Shown here in pieces: positions 1 to 9,681 of a DNA stretch of 38,502 nucleotides. Source of the DNA: Rubrivivax sp. (GTDB taxonomy: Bacteria; Pseudomonadota; Gammaproteobacteria; Burkholderiales; Burkholderiaceae_C); contig JAIYDH010000315.1 of NCBI GenBank assembly GCA_027487585.1, positions 1-38,502 on the forward strand. Reading direction: 5' to 3'. A program made the position numbers and the translations under genes. The notes under the pieces are model-generated. The model worked only from the letters and a program-made list of their open reading frames with translations, was not told where the DNA came from and made no database searches. Each line of letters starts with the position of its first letter. The first letter of the stretch is position 1.

Positions 1-197
1 TCGCATTCGGCGGCGTCGCTGATCAGCACCGAGAAGTACACCTTGGCGTGCGCGTAGTCGGGCGAGACCTCGACGCTGTTGATCGTGACCAGGCCGATGC
101 GCGGGTCCTTCAGGTCGCGAATGAGCCCCGCCACATCACGCTGGATCTGGTCGGCAACGCGGAAGCTGCGGTTGGGGGTGGCTTTCTTGTGTCGCAT
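1..197 (-). CDS. rbfA: RbfA, 30S ribosome-binding factor (partial, C-terminus outside window)
   Basis: Only the first 65 codons are present; the frame runs off the left edge. The start [20 protein letters not shown], followed by [22 protein letters not shown], is the typical N-terminal part of RbfA, a small KH-fold protein that binds 16S rRNA helix 1 during late 30S maturation and cold adaptation (family knowledge). It is the last visible gene of the minus-strand rimP-nusA-infB-rbfA operon and begins 130 bases after the infB stop. The ATG at 197 is the only reasonable start, since the family always begins a few residues before the [11 protein letters not shown] helix. Confidence 0.93.
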   Translation of the reverse strand, partial: MRHKKATPNRSFRVADQIQRDVAGLIRDLKDPRIGLVTINSVEVSPDYAHAKVYFSVLISDAAEC

Positions 198-220
198 CGT
201 GTTGTCCCAAAAGCGGCGAA

Positions 221-236
221 CCCCGCGCTAGCGGGG
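221..236. repeat. Perfect hairpin in infB-rbfA gap
   Basis: CCCCGC-GCTA-GCGGGG forms a 6-bp GC stem with a 4-base loop between infB and rbfA. There is no U-run after it on the minus strand, so it is more likely an mRNA structure or processing site than a terminator. Confidence 0.5.
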
Positions 237-287
237 CCGCCGACATCAAGCCGCATGCGCGGAACCGGCTCCGCCGGGCCGCTGCAT

Positions 288-329
288 GAGCCCCCTCGGG
301 GGGCAGCGACCAGAGGGAGCGTGGGGGCT
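288..329. repeat. GC-rich intergenic repeat (CCCCCTCGGGGGG type) overlapping infB stop
   Basis: GCCCCC-TCG-GGGGGC makes a tight hairpin (290-304), and a further GGGGGC at 323-328 can compete for the same C-tract. The infB stop codon (328-330) lies in the last bases. Elements of the form GAGCCCCCTCGGGGGGCAGC are scattered between genes in Burkholderiales genomes (recalled, not searched). Its place between two cotranscribed genes suggests an mRNA-stability or processing role (inference). Confidence 0.5.
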
Positions 330-3222
330 AAAGGGTTCTGGCCACTTCCTTGACCTCGAAGAACTCGAGCTGATCACCCTCGCGGATGTCGGTGACGTTC
401 TTGAGCTTGATGCCGCACTCGAAGCCTTCCTTGACCTCGCGCACATCGTCCTTGAAGCGGCGCACGCCTTCGACCTCGCCGGTGTAGACCACCACGTTGT
501 CGCGGAGCAGGCGGAAGCGCGAGTCGCGGCGCGCCACGCCGGCTGTGACCATCGAGCCGGCCACGGTGCCGATCTTGCTGGCCACGAACACGGTGCGGAT
601 CTCGGCCGTGCCGATGACCTCTTCGCGCTGCTCGGGTGCCAGCATGCCGCCCATTGCCGCCTTCACCTCGTCGACCGCGTCGTAGATGATGTTGTAGTAG
701 CGCAGGTCGACGCCATTGCCCTCGGCCAGCTTGCGCGCACCGGCATCGGCCCGCACGTTGAAGCCGATGACCACGGCCTTGGAGGCGATGGCCAGGTTGA
801 TGTCGCTCTCGGTGATGCCGCCCACGGCGGCGTGCACGATCTGCACCCGCACCTCGGGCGTGCTGAGCTTGAGCAGGCTCTGCGCCAGCGCTTCCTGCGA
901 GCCCTGCACGTCGGCCTTGACGATGAGCGCCAGCGTCTGCGCCTGGCCCTCGCCCATGTTCTCGAACATGCCCTCGAGCTTGGCGGCCTGGCGGCGGTTG
1001 AGCGTGACCTCACGGTACTTGCCCTGGCGGAACGTGGCGATCTCGCGCGCCCGGCGCTCATCGGCCAGCACCATGAACTCGTCGCCCGCCTGCGGCACTT
1101 CGGTCAGGCCCTGGATCTCGACCGGGATCGACGGGCCGGCCGAGTCGGTGGCGTGGCCGTCTTCGTCGAGCATGGCGCGCACGCGGCCGTAGCTGCTGCC
1201 GGCCAGAACGACGTCGCCCTTCTTCAGCGTACCGCTCTGCACCAGCACGGTGGCCACCGGGCCGCGGCCCTTGTCGAGCTTGGCTTCGATCACCAGGCCC
1301 TTGGCAGCGGCCTCGGTGGGCGCCTTCAGCTCCAGCACCTCGGCCTGCAGCAGCACCTGCTCGAGCAGCCCGTCCATGCCGGTGCCGACCTTGGCCGACA
1401 CGGGCACAAACGGCGATTCACCGCCGAAGTCCTCGGGCACCACGCCCTCGGCCACGAGCTCGCTCTTCAGGCGCTCGATGTTGGCGTCGGGCTTGTCGAT
1501 CTTGTTCATGGCCACGACGATGGGCACCCCGGCCGCCTTGGCGTGCGCGATGGCTTCCTTCGTCTGCGGCATCACGCCGTCGTCGGCCGCCACCACCAGG
1601 ATGACGATGTCGGTGGCCTTGGCGCCACGGGCGCGCATCGCGGTGAACGCGGCGTGGCCCGGGGTGTCGAGGAAGGTGATCATGCCGCGCGGCGTGTCGA
1701 CGTGGTACGCGCCGATGTGCTGCGTGATGCCGCCGGCCTCGCCTGCCGCCACGCGGGCGCGGCGGATGTAGTCCAGCAGCGAGGTCTTGCCGTGGTCGAC
1801 GTGGCCCATGACGGTGACGACCGGCGGGCGCGACACGGATTCGCCTTCCTGCAGCTTGGCTTCTTCCTCGGTGAAGGCCTCGGGGTCGTCGAGCTTGGCG
1901 GCCATCGCCTTGTGGCCCATTTCCTCGACGACGATCATCGCCGTCTCCTGGTCGAGCTGCTGGTTGATGGTGACCATCTGGCCCAGCTTCATCAGCTGCT
2001 TGATCACCTCGCTGGCCTTGACGCTCATCTTGTGCGCCAGATCGGCCACCGAGATGGTCTCGGGCACGTGCACTTCCTGGATCACCGGTGCCGACGCGTC
2101 CGGCGCGTAGCCTCCGTCCTCGCGCTCGCCGCGGCGTGCGCCGCCACGCGGTGCACGCCAGCCTGCGCGGCCGCCGGCGCTGTCGCCACGGGTCTTGAGC
2201 GCGGCACGCTTGCGCGCGGCGTCGTCGGCCCAGCTGGAGCTGAGCTTCTCGCTCTTGACCTGCTTGTTCGCACCCGGCTTGGCGGCCGTGGCGGTGGTGG
2301 TGGTGGCACCCGGAGCGCCCGGCTTGGCGGTGGGCTTGTGGATGGTGCCCTTGATCGCTTCCTTGGCGGGCTCGGCCGGCTTGGGTTCTTCGGGCTTCTT
2401 GGCCACCTGAACGCCCTTGGGCCGGTTCATCATCTCGCGGATCTTGCGCGCCTCTTCCTCGGCGATCTTGCGGCGGCGCTCGAGGTCGCTCTGCTTGGCG
2501 GCGTCTTCAGCGGCCTTGTCGGCCGCCTTCACGATGCGCAGCGTGGGCTTGGCCGCCTCGACAGGCGGCTTGGCGGCTTCGGCCGGCGGCGTGGTGTCGG
2601 CGGCCTTGGCCACCGCGGCTTCGGCGGCGGGGGCAGCGGTTTCCACCGGGCCACGGGCGGCGGCCTCGGCTGCCGCCTTCAGGGCGGCGGCGGCTGCAGC
2701 AGCGGCTTCGGCGGCGGCCTTCGCGGCGGCTTCCGCGGCCGCAGCCTCGGCGGCTTCGCGAGCGATGCGCTCCTGCTCCTCGCGCAAGCGGCGCGAGGCA
2801 GCCAGTTCCTCTTCCTGCACCCGAATGGCTTCGGCCTGCGCGCGCGCTTCTTCCTCGCGGCGCTGCAACTCGAGCTCTTCCTCGCTCGGGCCGGACGGCT
2901 CGTCGGTCGCCGGCGCGTCGTCGCGCTTGACGAAGGTGCGCTTCTTGCGCACCTCGACCTGGATGGTGCGGGCGCGCCCACTGGCGTCGGCCTGCTTGAT
3001 CTCGGTCGAGGTCTTCTTGACGATGGAGATCTTCTTGCGCTCGGCGCCTGCAGTCGTGCCATGGGCCTGGCGCAGGAACTCCAGCAAGCGCTCCTTGTCG
3101 GACTCGGTGATGGAGTCGTCGAGAGACTGCTTGCTGACGCCTGCCGACTGCAGCTGCTCGAGCAAGGCCGTCGGCGGGCGGTTGAGCTGCGCGGCGAGCT
3201 GGGCAACGGTTGTCACGGCCAT
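328..3222 (-). CDS. infB: Translation initiation factor IF-2
   Basis: A GTPase that delivers fMet-tRNA to the 30S subunit and promotes subunit joining. The 964-residue product is a little longer than the E. coli protein. It has an IF2-N domain at the start ([20 protein letters not shown]), a long charged linker rich in Ala, Glu and Lys (about residues 60-390), a second IF2-N subdomain ([16 protein letters not shown]), then the G domain: G1 GHVDHGKTS with the P-loop lysine at about residue 479, G3 DTPGH at about 520 and G4 NKID at about 574. The beta-barrel, the EF-G-like domain and the C-terminal fMet-tRNA-binding domain follow and end [11 protein letters not shown]. It lies 70 bases after nusA in the same operon. 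The start ATG at 3222 fits the conserved N-terminus. Confidence 0.98.
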   Translation of the reverse strand: MAVTTVAQLAAQLNRPPTALLEQLQSAGVSKQSLDDSITESDKERLLEFLRQAHGTTAGAERKKISIVKKTSTEIKQADASGRARTIQVEVRKKRTFVKRDDAPATDEPSGPSEEELELQRREEEARAQAEAIRVQEEELAASRRLREEQERIAREAAEAAAAEAAAKAAAEAAAAAAAALKAAAEAAARGPVETAAPAAEAAVAKAADTTPPAEAAKPPVEAAKPTLRIVKAADKAAEDAAKQSDLERRRKIAEEEARKIREMMNRPKGVQVAKKPEEPKPAEPAKEAIKGTIHKPTAKPGAPGATTTTATAAKPGANKQVKSEKLSSSWADDAARKRAALKTRGDSAGGRAGWRAPRGGARRGEREDGGYAPDASAPVIQEVHVPETISVADLAHKMSVKASEVIKQLMKLGQMVTINQQLDQETAMIVVEEMGHKAMAAKLDDPEAFTEEEAKLQEGESVSRPPVVTVMGHVDHGKTSLLDYIRRARVAAGEAGGITQHIGAYHVDTPRGMITFLDTPGHAAFTAMRARGAKATDIVILVVAADDGVMPQTKEAIAHAKAAGVPIVVAMNKIDKPDANIERLKSELVAEGVVPEDFGGESPFVPVSAKVGTGMDGLLEQVLLQAEVLELKAPTEAAAKGLVIEAKLDKGRGPVATVLVQSGTLKKGDVVLAGSSYGRVRAMLDEDGHATDSAGPSIPVEIQGLTEVPQAGDEFMVLADERRAREIATFRQGKYREVTLNRRQAAKLEGMFENMGEGQAQTLALIVKADVQGSQEALAQSLLKLSTPEVRVQIVHAAVGGITESDINLAIASKAVVIGFNVRADAGARKLAEGNGVDLRYYNIIYDAVDEVKAAMGGMLAPEQREEVIGTAEIRTVFVASKIGTVAGSMVTAGVARRDSRFRLLRDNVVVYTGEVEGVRRFKDDVREVKEGFECGIKLKNVTDIREGDQLEFFEVKEVARTL

Positions 3223-3292
3223 GGGTGCTGTTTCCTCGGGTATTTCTTGTGGCGTGGGGGCGGGGTCGAAGGCCTTGCTCGGAGATGTCCGA

Positions 3293-4771
3293 TCAGGCGT
3301 TGAACCAGTGCTCCCGCGCCTTCATGATCAGCGCCTTGGCGCGTTCTTCGTCGATGCCGGTCATCTCGGTCAGCTCGTCGACGGCCAGGTCGGCCAGGTC
3401 GTCGCGCGTGTGGATGCCGCCGTCGGCGAGGCTGGCAATCAGCTCGGGCGTCAGGCCTTCGAGATCACGCAGGTTCTGCGACACCCCTTCGACCGACTCC
3501 TCGCGGGCGATCTCCAGCGTCAGCAGCGCATCCTTGGCGCGCTTGCGCAGCTCGTGCACGGTGTCCTCGTCGAAGGACTCGATCTCGAGCATTTCCTGCA
3601 GCGGCACGTAGGCCACTTCTTCCAGGCTGCCAAAGCCTTCGGCGATTAGGATGTCGGCGACTTCCTCGTCGACGTCGAGCTTCTCGACGAAGAGCTTGCG
3701 CACCGAATCGCTTTCTTCGGCCTGCTTGGCCTGCGATTCCTCGGCCGTCATGATGTTGATGCGCCAGCCGGTGAGATCGGACGCGAGGCGCACGTTCTGG
3801 CCACCGCGGCCGATGGCGATGGCGAGGTTCTCCTCGTCGACCACCACGTCCATGGCGTGGCGCTCTTCGTCGACGACGATGCTCACCACGTTGGCCGGCG
3901 CCAGCGCGCCGATGACGAACTGCGCCGGGTCGTCGGACCACAGCACGATGTCGACGCGCTCACCGGCCACCTCATTGGTGACGGCGTTGACGCGAGAGCC
4001 GCGCACACCGACGCAGGTGCCGATGGGGTCGACACGGCGGTCGTGGCTGACGACGGCGATCTTGGCGCGGCTGCCGGCGTCGCGCGCGCAGCTCTTGATC
4101 TCGAGCAGGCCCTGCTCGATCTCGGGCACTTCCTGCGCGAAGAGTTCCTTCATGAACTCGGGGCTCGAGCGCGACAGCATGATCTGCGGGCCGCGCTGCG
4201 TGTTGTCCACGCCCAGGATGACCGCGCGCACGCGGTCACCGCTGCGCAGGTTCTCCTTCGGGATCATCTCGCTGCGCTTCAGGCGCCCTTCGACGCGGCC
4301 GCTCTCGACGATGATGTCGCCCTTGTCCAGCCGCTTGACGGTGCCGACGAAGATCTTCTCGCCGCGGCTCAAAAAGTCCGACAGCAGCTGCTCGCGCTCG
4401 GCGTCGCGGATCTTCTGCAGGATCACCTGCTTGGCCGCCTGCGCGCCGATGCGGCCGATGGTCACCGACTCGACGGCTTCCTCGATGTAGTCGCCTTCTT
4501 CGATGTCGGGAATGCGCTCGAGCGCGTCCGACAGCAGTTCTTCGGCGTCCGGGTTCTGCAGGCCGGCGGAATCGGGCACGACGAGCCAGCGGCGGAAGGT
4601 CTCGTAGACGCCTGTGTCGCGGTCGACAGCCACGCGCATGTCGACCTCGCCACCGTGCAGCTTCTTGCTGGCCGAGGCCAGCGCGGCTTCCACGGCGCCG
4701 AACACGACATCGCGGTCCACGGTCTTCTCACGCGAGATCGCGTCCACCAACATCAGCATTTCGCGGTTCAT
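3293..4771 (-). CDS. nusA: Transcription termination/antitermination protein NusA
   Basis: RNA polymerase-associated factor controlling pausing, intrinsic termination and antitermination. The product has 492 residues, the usual length for proteobacterial NusA. It begins [20 protein letters not shown] (N-terminal RNAP-binding domain), then has an S1 domain ([20 protein letters not shown]), two KH domains ([20 protein letters not shown] and [17 protein letters not shown]) and two C-terminal acidic repeats built from helix-hairpin-helix units ([22 protein letters not shown]). The frame is open upstream to 4870, but the ATG at 4771 matches the family start and lies 7 bases after the rimP stop, consistent with tight coupling. 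Confidence 0.98.
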   Translation of the reverse strand: MNREMLMLVDAISREKTVDRDVVFGAVEAALASASKKLHGGEVDMRVAVDRDTGVYETFRRWLVVPDSAGLQNPDAEELLSDALERIPDIEEGDYIEEAVESVTIGRIGAQAAKQVILQKIRDAEREQLLSDFLSRGEKIFVGTVKRLDKGDIIVESGRVEGRLKRSEMIPKENLRSGDRVRAVILGVDNTQRGPQIMLSRSSPEFMKELFAQEVPEIEQGLLEIKSCARDAGSRAKIAVVSHDRRVDPIGTCVGVRGSRVNAVTNEVAGERVDIVLWSDDPAQFVIGALAPANVVSIVVDEERHAMDVVVDEENLAIAIGRGGQNVRLASDLTGWRINIMTAEESQAKQAEESDSVRKLFVEKLDVDEEVADILIAEGFGSLEEVAYVPLQEMLEIESFDEDTVHELRKRAKDALLTLEIAREESVEGVSQNLRDLEGLTPELIASLADGGIHTRDDLADLAVDELTEMTGIDEERAKALIMKAREHWFNA

Positions 4772-4778
4772 CGGTTCT

Positions 4779-5582
4779 TCAGCCTTTCGTCGTCTCGGGC
4801 GCGGCTTCCGTCTCGCGAAGGGCCGCCTCCTCGTTCGTGGTGGTGTCGTCGGCGCCGGCGGTCGATGCACGGGCCTTGCGGCCCTTGAAGTCGATCACCG
4901 GCACGAGGCGCGCCTCGCGCACCTCGGCGAGCACGAAGCCGAGCTGTCGCTCGTCGGTGCCCTGCTTGAACATCAGCGTGTAGGCGCCTTCGGCTTCGCC
5001 GAGGCCCAGCACGCCCTCCCAGTGCTTGCGGCCCTCGAAGGGCTCGCGCAGCGTGATCTTGACCGCCTGCCCGGCAAAGCGGCGGTAGTCGGCGTCGTGG
5101 CGCAGCGGGCGGTCGAGGCCCGGCGACGAGACCTCAAGCCGCGCGTAGTCGAGGCCTTCGACCTCGAGCACGTATTGCAGCTGGCGCGTGACGGCCTCGC
5201 AGTCCTCGACGGTGATGAACTCACCGGCGTCGGGCGCGCCCGGCGTGCCGTAGACACGGCCGGCAAAGCGGTCGATCGTCACGCGCAGGAGGCCGCGGCC
5301 CGCGCGTTCGACATCGACGAGGTCGTAGCCCAGGCCGGCCACCGTGCTGCTGATGGCCTGCTGCCAGCCTTGGCGGGGCGGCGCGTCGGCCACGGGGGCG
5401 TCAGACGGCCCCAGCTCGAGTCCCGGCAGCGCGCGCGGCGCACGCGCCGGAGCCCGCCCAGGCGCAGGCCCGCGGCCCGGCGCCGCACGACGGCTGTCGC
5501 CGCTGCGCTTGCTGCCGTGCCGCGTGTCTGTGGCCGTGCCCGTGCCGGGCTTGGCCTTGCGTGTGGTGCCGCCGGTTCTCAA
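4779..5582 (-). CDS. rimP: Ribosome maturation factor RimP, with a long N-terminal extension
   Basis: RimP helps assemble the 30S subunit. The recognisable domain starts at [20 protein letters not shown] and carries the family signature [20 protein letters not shown]; the C-terminal Sm-like domain follows. The frame stays open far upstream without an ATG, giving three candidate starts: TTG 5651, TTG 5582 and GTG 5393. I chose TTG 5582 because AGGA lies 8 bases before it. GTG 5393 would give 204 residues, nearer the family's usual 150-200, but has no visible ribosome-binding site. The extension is low-complexity (Gly/Ala/Pro/Arg) yet keeps strong G/C at third positions like its neighbours. The gene call is secure; the start is not. 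Confidence 0.85.
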   Translation of the reverse strand: MRTGGTTRKAKPGTGTATDTRHGSKRSGDSRRAAPGRGPAPGRAPARAPRALPGLELGPSDAPVADAPPRQGWQQAISSTVAGLGYDLVDVERAGRGLLRVTIDRFAGRVYGTPGAPDAGEFITVEDCEAVTRQLQYVLEVEGLDYARLEVSSPGLDRPLRHDADYRRFAGQAVKITLREPFEGRKHWEGVLGLGEAEGAYTLMFKQGTDERQLGFVLAEVREARLVPVIDFKGRKARASTAGADDTTTNEEAALRETEAAPETTKG

Positions 5583-5808
5583 ACGAAGGATCCTGATCCC
5601 GCTGCTCCCGCAGCATGTCGGCGCTGCGCCATCCGCCGGGCGCGCCGCCAAGATCCCTCATCCGGGCTCGCCCTGCGTGGCGCGCTTGCGTGCCCTGCAG
5701 GAACCCCGATGCCGATCGAGCAAAAAAAATGGGCTGGAATGCTCTCCCCGCCCACGCGACGCGCGCTCAAGCACAAACAAGTTGAACCTGAACGCCCGGA
5801 AAACCCGG

Positions 5809-5837
5809 AGTATAGACGTGAACTAAACCACAGGCAA
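5809..5837 (-). promoter_or_regulatory. Sigma70-type promoter for the rimP-nusA-infB-rbfA operon
   Basis: On the minus strand, TTGCCT (5837-5832) is followed by exactly 17 bases and TATACT (5814-5809), matching the -35 consensus at 4 of 6 and the -10 consensus at 5 of 6. Transcription would start near 5802, about 220 bases before the preferred rimP start. It lies in an AT-richer pocket of the rimP-fabI intergenic region. Confidence 0.7.
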
Positions 5838-5932
5838 GTCGCGGGCCCGGGCACGCAGCGTGCGTGCCAGAATCCGCGCCCCACGGGGGCTGGCACGGTG
5901 GCGAGCCTTCGCAACGCGACGACGGAGACTTC

Positions 5933-6721
5933 ATGGGCTTTCTCGCCGGCAAGCGCCTGCTGATCACAGGCGTGCTGTCCAACCGATCCATTGCCTACGG
6001 CATTGCGCGGGCCTGCCACGCCCAGGGCGCCGAACTGGCCTTCAGCTACGTGGGCGAGCGCTTCAAGGACCGCACCACCGAGTTCGCCCGCGAGTTCGGC
6101 AGCACGCTGATCTTCGACTGCGACGTCGGCAGCGATGAGCAGATCACGAAGATGTTCGCCGACCTGGCGACGCACTGGCCGCAGTTCGACGGCTTCGTGC
6201 ACTCGATCGGCTTCGCCCCGCGCGAGGCGATCGCCGGTGACTTTCTCGACGGCCTGTCGCGCGAGGGCTTCCGCATCGCGCACGACATCTCGGCCTACAG
6301 CTTTCCGGCGCTGGCCAAGGCGGCGCTGCCGATGCTCAAGCCCGGCAGCGCGCTGCTCACGCTCAGCTACCTGGGCGCCGAGCGCGCCGTGCCGGCCTAC
6401 AACACGATGGGCCTGGCCAAGGCCAGCCTCGAGGCCAGCGTGCGCTACCTGGCCGCCAGCCTGGGCCCGAAGGCCATCCGCGTGAACGGCATCAGCGCCG
6501 GCCCCATCAAGACGCTGGCGGCCAGCGGCATCAAGGGCTTCGGCAAGATGCTCGAGGTGGTGGGCGCGCAGGCGCCGCTGGGCCGCAACGTGACCATCGA
6601 CGACGTCGGCAACGCAGCGGCGTTTTTGCTGTCCGACCTGGCCGGCGGCATCACCGCCGAGATCACCTACGTCGACGGCGGCTTTGCCAAGGTGATGGGC
6701 TTGCCGCCCGAAGCGGCCTGA
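5933..6721 (+). CDS. fabI: Enoyl-[acyl-carrier-protein] reductase (NADH), FabI
   Basis: Catalyses the last, NADH-dependent step of each fatty-acid elongation cycle in the cytoplasm; target of triclosan and isoniazid-type inhibitors. The 262-residue product equals the E. coli length. It has the divergent Rossmann motif ([17 protein letters not shown]), then the SDR-like catalytic pair in the FabI arrangement: Tyr146 ([10 protein letters not shown]), Tyr156 and Lys163 (YNTMGLAK), all at E. coli-equivalent positions by nucleotide count. The start ATG at 5933 has GGAG 7 bases upstream; the frame is open further upstream but without homology. It is divergent from rimP and ends at a hairpin shared with the convergent decarboxylase gene. 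Confidence 0.97.
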   Translation: MGFLAGKRLLITGVLSNRSIAYGIARACHAQGAELAFSYVGERFKDRTTEFAREFGSTLIFDCDVGSDEQITKMFADLATHWPQFDGFVHSIGFAPREAIAGDFLDGLSREGFRIAHDISAYSFPALAKAALPMLKPGSALLTLSYLGAERAVPAYNTMGLAKASLEASVRYLAASLGPKAIRVNGISAGPIKTLAASGIKGFGKMLEVVGAQAPLGRNVTIDDVGNAAAFLLSDLAGGITAEITYVDGGFAKVMGLPPEAA

Positions 6722-6725
6722 TCAC

Positions 6726-6746
6726 GAGGCAGGCTGAGCCTGCCTC
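6726..6746. terminator. Shared hairpin between convergent fabI and decarboxylase genes
   Basis: GAGGCAGGC-TGA-GCCTGCCTC is a perfect 9-bp stem with a 3-base loop, 5 bases after the fabI stop and 13 before the decarboxylase stop. It lacks a U-run on either strand, so it may act with Rho or mainly protect the 3' ends. Convergent placement supports a bidirectional role. Confidence 0.6.
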
Positions 6747-6758
6747 GGCGCGGCGGCC

Positions 6759-9017
6759 TCAGTTGCGCACGCAGTCGACGTAGTAGCTCGTCGTGCCGCC
6801 CGTGCCCTCTTCGGCCACGAGGCCGTGCACGTCGGTGTCGAAGCCCGGGAACGCGGCATTGAACTGCCGCGTGAAGCGCAGGTAGTCGACGATGCGGCGG
6901 TTGAAGCGCTCGCCGGGCACCAGCAGCGGAATGCCCGGCGGGTACGGCGTCAGCAGCGCTGTGGTCACGCGGCCCTCGAGCTCGTCGATCGGCACGCGCT
7001 CGGTGCGGCGGTGCGCGATGTACGCGTAGGCTTCCGAAGGCGTCATCGCCGGCTGCAGATCGGACAGGTACACCTCGGTGGTGAGGCGGGCGATGTCGCC
7101 CTCGGCATAGGCCTCGTGGATGGCCTGGCACAGGTCGCGCAGCCCCATGCGCTCGTAGCGCGGGTGCGCGGCGCAGAACTCCGGCAGGATGCGCCACAGC
7201 GGCGCGTTGCGGTCGTAGTCGTCCTTGAACTGCTGCAGCGCTGTCACCAGCGTGTTCCAGCGGCCCTTGGTGATGCCGATCGTGAACATGATGAAGAACG
7301 AGTACAGCCCCGTCTTCTCGACCACCACGCCGTGCTCGGCCAGGAACTTGGTGACGATAGACGCCGGAATGCCCGTGGCAGCAAAGCGGCCGTCCACGCC
7401 CAGGCCAGGCGTGATGATGGTGCTCTTGATCGGGTCGAGCAGGTTGAAGCCCTCGGCCAGCGGGCCGAAGCCGTGCCACTCTTCGTTGGCATGCAGCAGC
7501 CAGTCGGCGGAGCGGCCGATGCCGTCGTCGGCCAGATGCTCCGGGCCCCAGACCTGGAACCACCAGTCCTTACCGAACTCGGCATCGACCTTGCGCATGG
7601 CGCGGCGGAAGTCCAGGCTCTCGAGGATGCTCTCCTCCACCAACGCGGTGCCGCCGGGCGGCTCCATCATGGCCGCGGCCACGTCGCAGCTGGCGATGAT
7701 GGCGTACTGCGGGCTCGTGCTGGTGTGCATCAGGTAGGCCTCATTGAAGAGGTGGCGGTCGAGCTTCACCTCCTGCGAGTCCTGCACCAGCACCTGGCTG
7801 GCCTGAGAGAGGCCGGCGAGCAACTTGTGCGTGCTCTGCGTGGCATACACCATGGCCGTCTTCGGCCGTGCGCGCTTCTTGCCCATGGCATGGAAGCTGC
7901 CGTAGAACGGATGGAAGGCGGCGTGCGGCAGCCAGGCCTCGTCGAAGTGCAGCGTGTCGATGAAGCCGTCGAGGCTTTGCTTGATGTCCTCGGTGTTGTA
8001 GAGCACGCCGTCGTAGGTGCTCTGCGTCAGCGTCACGATCTTCGGCTTCACGCTGGCCGGGTCGCGATCCTGCAGCAGCGGGTGCGCGGCGATCTTGGCG
8101 CGGATGGTCTCCTCGCTGAACTCGCTTTTCGGGATCGGGCCGATGATCCCGTAGTGGTTGCGCGTGGGCGTCAGGAACACGGGCACCGCACCGGTCATGA
8201 TGATCGCGTGCAGGATGCTCTTGTGGCAGTTGCGGTCGACCACCACCACGTCGCCCGGCGCCACGCAGTGGTGCCACACCATCTTGTTGCTGGTGCTGGT
8301 GCCGTTGGTGACGAAGAAGCAGTGGTCGGCGTTGAAGATGCGCGCCGCGTTGCGCTCACTCTGCGCCACCGGGCCGGTGTGGTCGAGCAGCTGGCCGAGC
8401 TCCTCGACGCTGTTGCACACGTCGGCGCGCAGCATGTTCTCGCCGAAGAACTGGTGGAACATCTGGCCGACCGGGCTCTTCAGGAAGGCCACGCCACCGC
8501 TGTGGCCCGGGCAGTGCCAGCTGTACGAGCCGTCTTGCGCGTAGTCCATCAGCGCCTTGAAGAACGGCGGCGCCAGGCCGTCGAGGTAGCTCTTGGCCTC
8601 GCGGATGATGTGCCGGGCCACGAACTCCGGCGTGTCCTCGAACATGTGGATGAAGCCGTGCAGCTCGCGCAGCACGTCGTTGGGCAGGTGCTGGCTGGTG
8701 CGCGTTTCGCCGTACACGTAGATGGGGATGTCGGCGTTCTTCCAGCGGATCTCTTCGATGAACTTGCGCAGGTTCACCACCGCCGGGTCGAGCTCGGGGC
8801 CGGGCGTGAACTCGTTGTCGTCGATGCTCAGGATGAAGGCGCTGGCGCGGCTTTGCTGCTGCGCGAACTGGCTCAGGTCGCCATAGCTGGTGGCGCCGAG
8901 CACCTCGAAGCCCTCTTTCTGGATGGCCTCGGCCAGCGCGCGAATGCCCAGGCCCGAGGTGTTCTCGGAACGGTAGTCCTCGTCGATGATGACGATGGGG
9001 AAGCGGAATCGCAGCAT
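6759..9017 (-). CDS. Orn/Lys/Arg decarboxylase, PLP-dependent (arginine/lysine decarboxylase family)
   Basis: A fold-type-I PLP decarboxylase that converts a basic amino acid to its polyamine (agmatine, cadaverine or putrescine), used in acid resistance or polyamine supply. The 752-residue product has an N-terminal receiver-like wing domain (FRFPIVIIDEDYRSENTSGL), the large PLP domain with HFDEAW near residue 356 and the Schiff-base motif QSTHKLLAGLSQ with its lysine near residue 398, and the C-terminal domain (PYPPGIPLLVPGERF). Length and the THKLLAxLSQAS sequence fit the AdiA/LdcC/SpeF group, but substrate cannot be read from sequence. ATG 9017 was chosen over an upstream TTG (9041); neither has a clear ribosome-binding site. 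It is divergent from the nfeD-like gene. Confidence 0.93.
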   Translation of the reverse strand: MLRFRFPIVIIDEDYRSENTSGLGIRALAEAIQKEGFEVLGATSYGDLSQFAQQQSRASAFILSIDDNEFTPGPELDPAVVNLRKFIEEIRWKNADIPIYVYGETRTSQHLPNDVLRELHGFIHMFEDTPEFVARHIIREAKSYLDGLAPPFFKALMDYAQDGSYSWHCPGHSGGVAFLKSPVGQMFHQFFGENMLRADVCNSVEELGQLLDHTGPVAQSERNAARIFNADHCFFVTNGTSTSNKMVWHHCVAPGDVVVVDRNCHKSILHAIIMTGAVPVFLTPTRNHYGIIGPIPKSEFSEETIRAKIAAHPLLQDRDPASVKPKIVTLTQSTYDGVLYNTEDIKQSLDGFIDTLHFDEAWLPHAAFHPFYGSFHAMGKKRARPKTAMVYATQSTHKLLAGLSQASQVLVQDSQEVKLDRHLFNEAYLMHTSTSPQYAIIASCDVAAAMMEPPGGTALVEESILESLDFRRAMRKVDAEFGKDWWFQVWGPEHLADDGIGRSADWLLHANEEWHGFGPLAEGFNLLDPIKSTIITPGLGVDGRFAATGIPASIVTKFLAEHGVVVEKTGLYSFFIMFTIGITKGRWNTLVTALQQFKDDYDRNAPLWRILPEFCAAHPRYERMGLRDLCQAIHEAYAEGDIARLTTEVYLSDLQPAMTPSEAYAYIAHRRTERVPIDELEGRVTTALLTPYPPGIPLLVPGERFNRRIVDYLRFTRQFNAAFPGFDTDVHGLVAEEGTGGTTSYYVDCVRN

Positions 9018-9075
9018 GGCAGCCAGACAGTGAGGTTGCAAAACGGAACGCCGACGCAGCCGCCGGCAAGGCCGC

Positions 9076-9134
9076 GCAGTGTAGGGGTCGATCGGGTCGT
9101 TTGCGTGTCGGTTGCCGGGGCGCGCCTACACTGC
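9076..9134. promoter_or_regulatory. Mirrored TACACT boxes between divergent genes
   Basis: GCAGTGTAGG (9076-9085) and its exact reverse complement CCTACACTGC (9125-9134) flank 39 bases. Each contains TACACT facing outward: towards the decarboxylase on the minus strand and towards the nfeD-like gene on the plus strand. They could be paired -10 elements or a symmetric regulator site. No convincing -35 at ideal spacing was found (TTGCGT lies 20 bases before the plus-strand box). Confidence 0.4.
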
Positions 9135-9187
9135 CATTGACGTGGCCGAGGCGTGTGCCGAGGCGCTTGCCCAGGAAGGATGTGCTG

Positions 9188-9628
9188 ATGGACCTGTCGA
9201 GCCCGACCTTGTGGTGGCTGCTGGCTGGCGCGCTTGTCGCGGCCGAGCTGGCCACCGGAACCTTCTACCTGCTGATGGTGGCGCTGGGCGCCGCAGCCGG
9301 CGCGCTGGCAGCCCACGCCGGCTTTGGCGCCACGGCCCAGGTGGCCACGGCCGCCTTGTGCGCGGCCGGTACCACTGCACTCTGGCATTTCAAGCGCGCG
9401 CGCGCACCGCGAAGCGCACCTTCTGAGTCGAACCGCGATGTCAACCTCGACATCGGCCAGCGCCTGCAGGTGCCCGAGTGGCTGCCCGACGGCTCGGCCC
9501 GCGTCAGCTACCGCGGCGCCATGTGGGCGGTGCGCTTCGCCGGCAGCGGCCAGCCGGCGGCGGGCGAGCACGTGATCGTGGCCCTGCGGGGCAACGAGCT
9601 CTCGGTCGACACCGCCCCGGCGCGCTGA
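9188..9628 (+). CDS. NfeD-like membrane protein
   Basis: A 146-residue member of the short NfeD family. Two hydrophobic stretches at residues about 8-60 (WWLLAGALVAAELATGTFYL and a following Ala-rich segment) form the membrane anchor. The C-terminal part (IGQRLQVPEWLPDGSARVSY to GNELSVDTAP) is the OB-fold domain that in this family sits in the cytoplasm. NfeD proteins are usually encoded beside SPFH/stomatin proteins and thought to act with them in membrane microdomains; here the SPFH gene follows 53 bases later. ATG 9188 is preceded by AGGAAGG at good spacing, which decides the start. Confidence 0.88.
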   Translation: MDLSSPTLWWLLAGALVAAELATGTFYLLMVALGAAAGALAAHAGFGATAQVATAALCAAGTTALWHFKRARAPRSAPSESNRDVNLDIGQRLQVPEWLPDGSARVSYRGAMWAVRFAGSGQPAAGEHVIVALRGNELSVDTAPAR

Positions 9629-9681
9629 GCCAGGCGCGCCTCTTTCCCACCTTCTCACACCCTCACCCGCCGAACCACACC

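Noticed and set aside
286..3303. A 1005-codon open frame on the plus strand opposite infB
   Set aside because: His/Leu/Ala/Gly-rich composition typical of antisense frames in very GC-rich genes; infB on the other strand is certain.
6825..9140. Long plus-strand open frame opposite the decarboxylase
   Set aside because: Shadow of the decarboxylase gene; no recognisable domains.
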